DNA of 64,000 nucleotides, from the NCBI RefSeq assembly GCF_900116235.1, contig NZ_FPAA01000002.1, forward strand, positions 393,889 through 457,888. Reading direction: 5' to 3'. Under the pieces are notes generated by a model, which was not told the DNA's origin, searched no databases, and saw only the letters and a list, made by a program, of their open reading frames with translations. This document shows, piece after piece, positions 63,928 through 64,000 of this stretch (positions within the stretch are counted from its first letter, which is position 1; each line of letters begins with the position of its first letter). This DNA comes from Marininema halotolerans (GTDB taxonomy: Bacteria > Bacillota > Bacilli > Thermoactinomycetales > DSM-45169). The position numbers were made by a program, and so were the translations under genes.

Positions 63928-64000
63928 GAGAAGTCCTCGACCGATTCGTATCTGTCAGCTGAACACATTGCTGTGCTTACACCTCAGACCGATCTACCTC
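63928..64000 (-). rRNA. rrl: 23S rRNA, 3' end (continues beyond window)
   Basis: Minus strand reads GAGGTAGATCGGTCTGAGGTG ... CAGCTGACAGATACGAATCGGTCGAGGACTT, matching the 3' end of Bacillales 23S rRNA. Exact 3' end uncertain. About 83 nt of spacer to 5S. Confidence 0.9.

Overview
The window looks like chromosome of an endospore-forming, low-to-mid GC Firmicute of the order Bacillales. Supporting evidence is a GerA/GerB/GerC germination operon, a GerPA/GerPF-like spore protein, LiaFSR-type cell-envelope signalling genes, pepV, mnmA, a yugN-like gene, Shine-Dalgarno sites close to AAGGAGG, and consensus sigma-A promoters. A family such as Thermoactinomycetaceae is possible, but that is a guess. 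An rRNA operon (3' end of 23S, then 5S) runs off the right edge.

Layout: 1-10451 (minus) is a biosynthetic operon of type II thioesterase, a two-module NRPS and a KS-AT-ACP-reductase PKS cut by the window edge, probably making a dipeptide-polyketide aldehyde or alcohol. 11077-14752 holds decayed small ORFs, a fatty-acid desaturase, a class C beta-lactamase-like serine hydrolase and a PEP mutase/isocitrate lyase-family enzyme. 14744-17582 (minus) is, in my view, the most interesting locus: a consensus promoter, a 20-codon peptide gene with a perfect Shine-Dalgarno site, an intercistronic hairpin, an MccB-like adenylating enzyme with an N-terminal peptide-binding (RRE-like) domain, a second mini-ORF and an MFS exporter. 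It looks like a microcin-C-type RiPP system with a glycine-terminated precursor. 17946-41208 is mostly core: tandem alpha/beta hydrolases, pepV, an IMPase-family enzyme, phosphate transport, an MMPL exporter, asnB, mnmA, liaFSR-like genes, a Vpr-like protease and a GH18-like protein lacking its catalytic acids. 41253-45520 holds tRNA-Arg, the ger operon, a second tRNA-Arg and tRNA-Leu.

45521-61472 is a roughly 16-kb integrated element in the tRNA-Leu(CAG) gene, bounded by 42-bp direct repeats. It carries a tyrosine integrase next to the right repeat, an XRE regulator with an 18-bp operator array on divergent promoters, an LPD29-type protein, a UvrD-like helicase locus, a VWA lipoprotein, a DUF3238-like secreted protein, small plasmid-like winged-helix proteins and several broken genes. 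Integration split a tRNA operon (Ser-Phe-Thr-Trp-Cys-Leu-Arg). The element appears to bring its own promoter for the cut-off Leu-Arg part. 61529-62487 holds the remaining tRNAs, with a yugN-like gene on the opposite strand, followed by two small genes, 5S and 23S.

All assignments come from reading motifs in the translated sequence. No database search was run.
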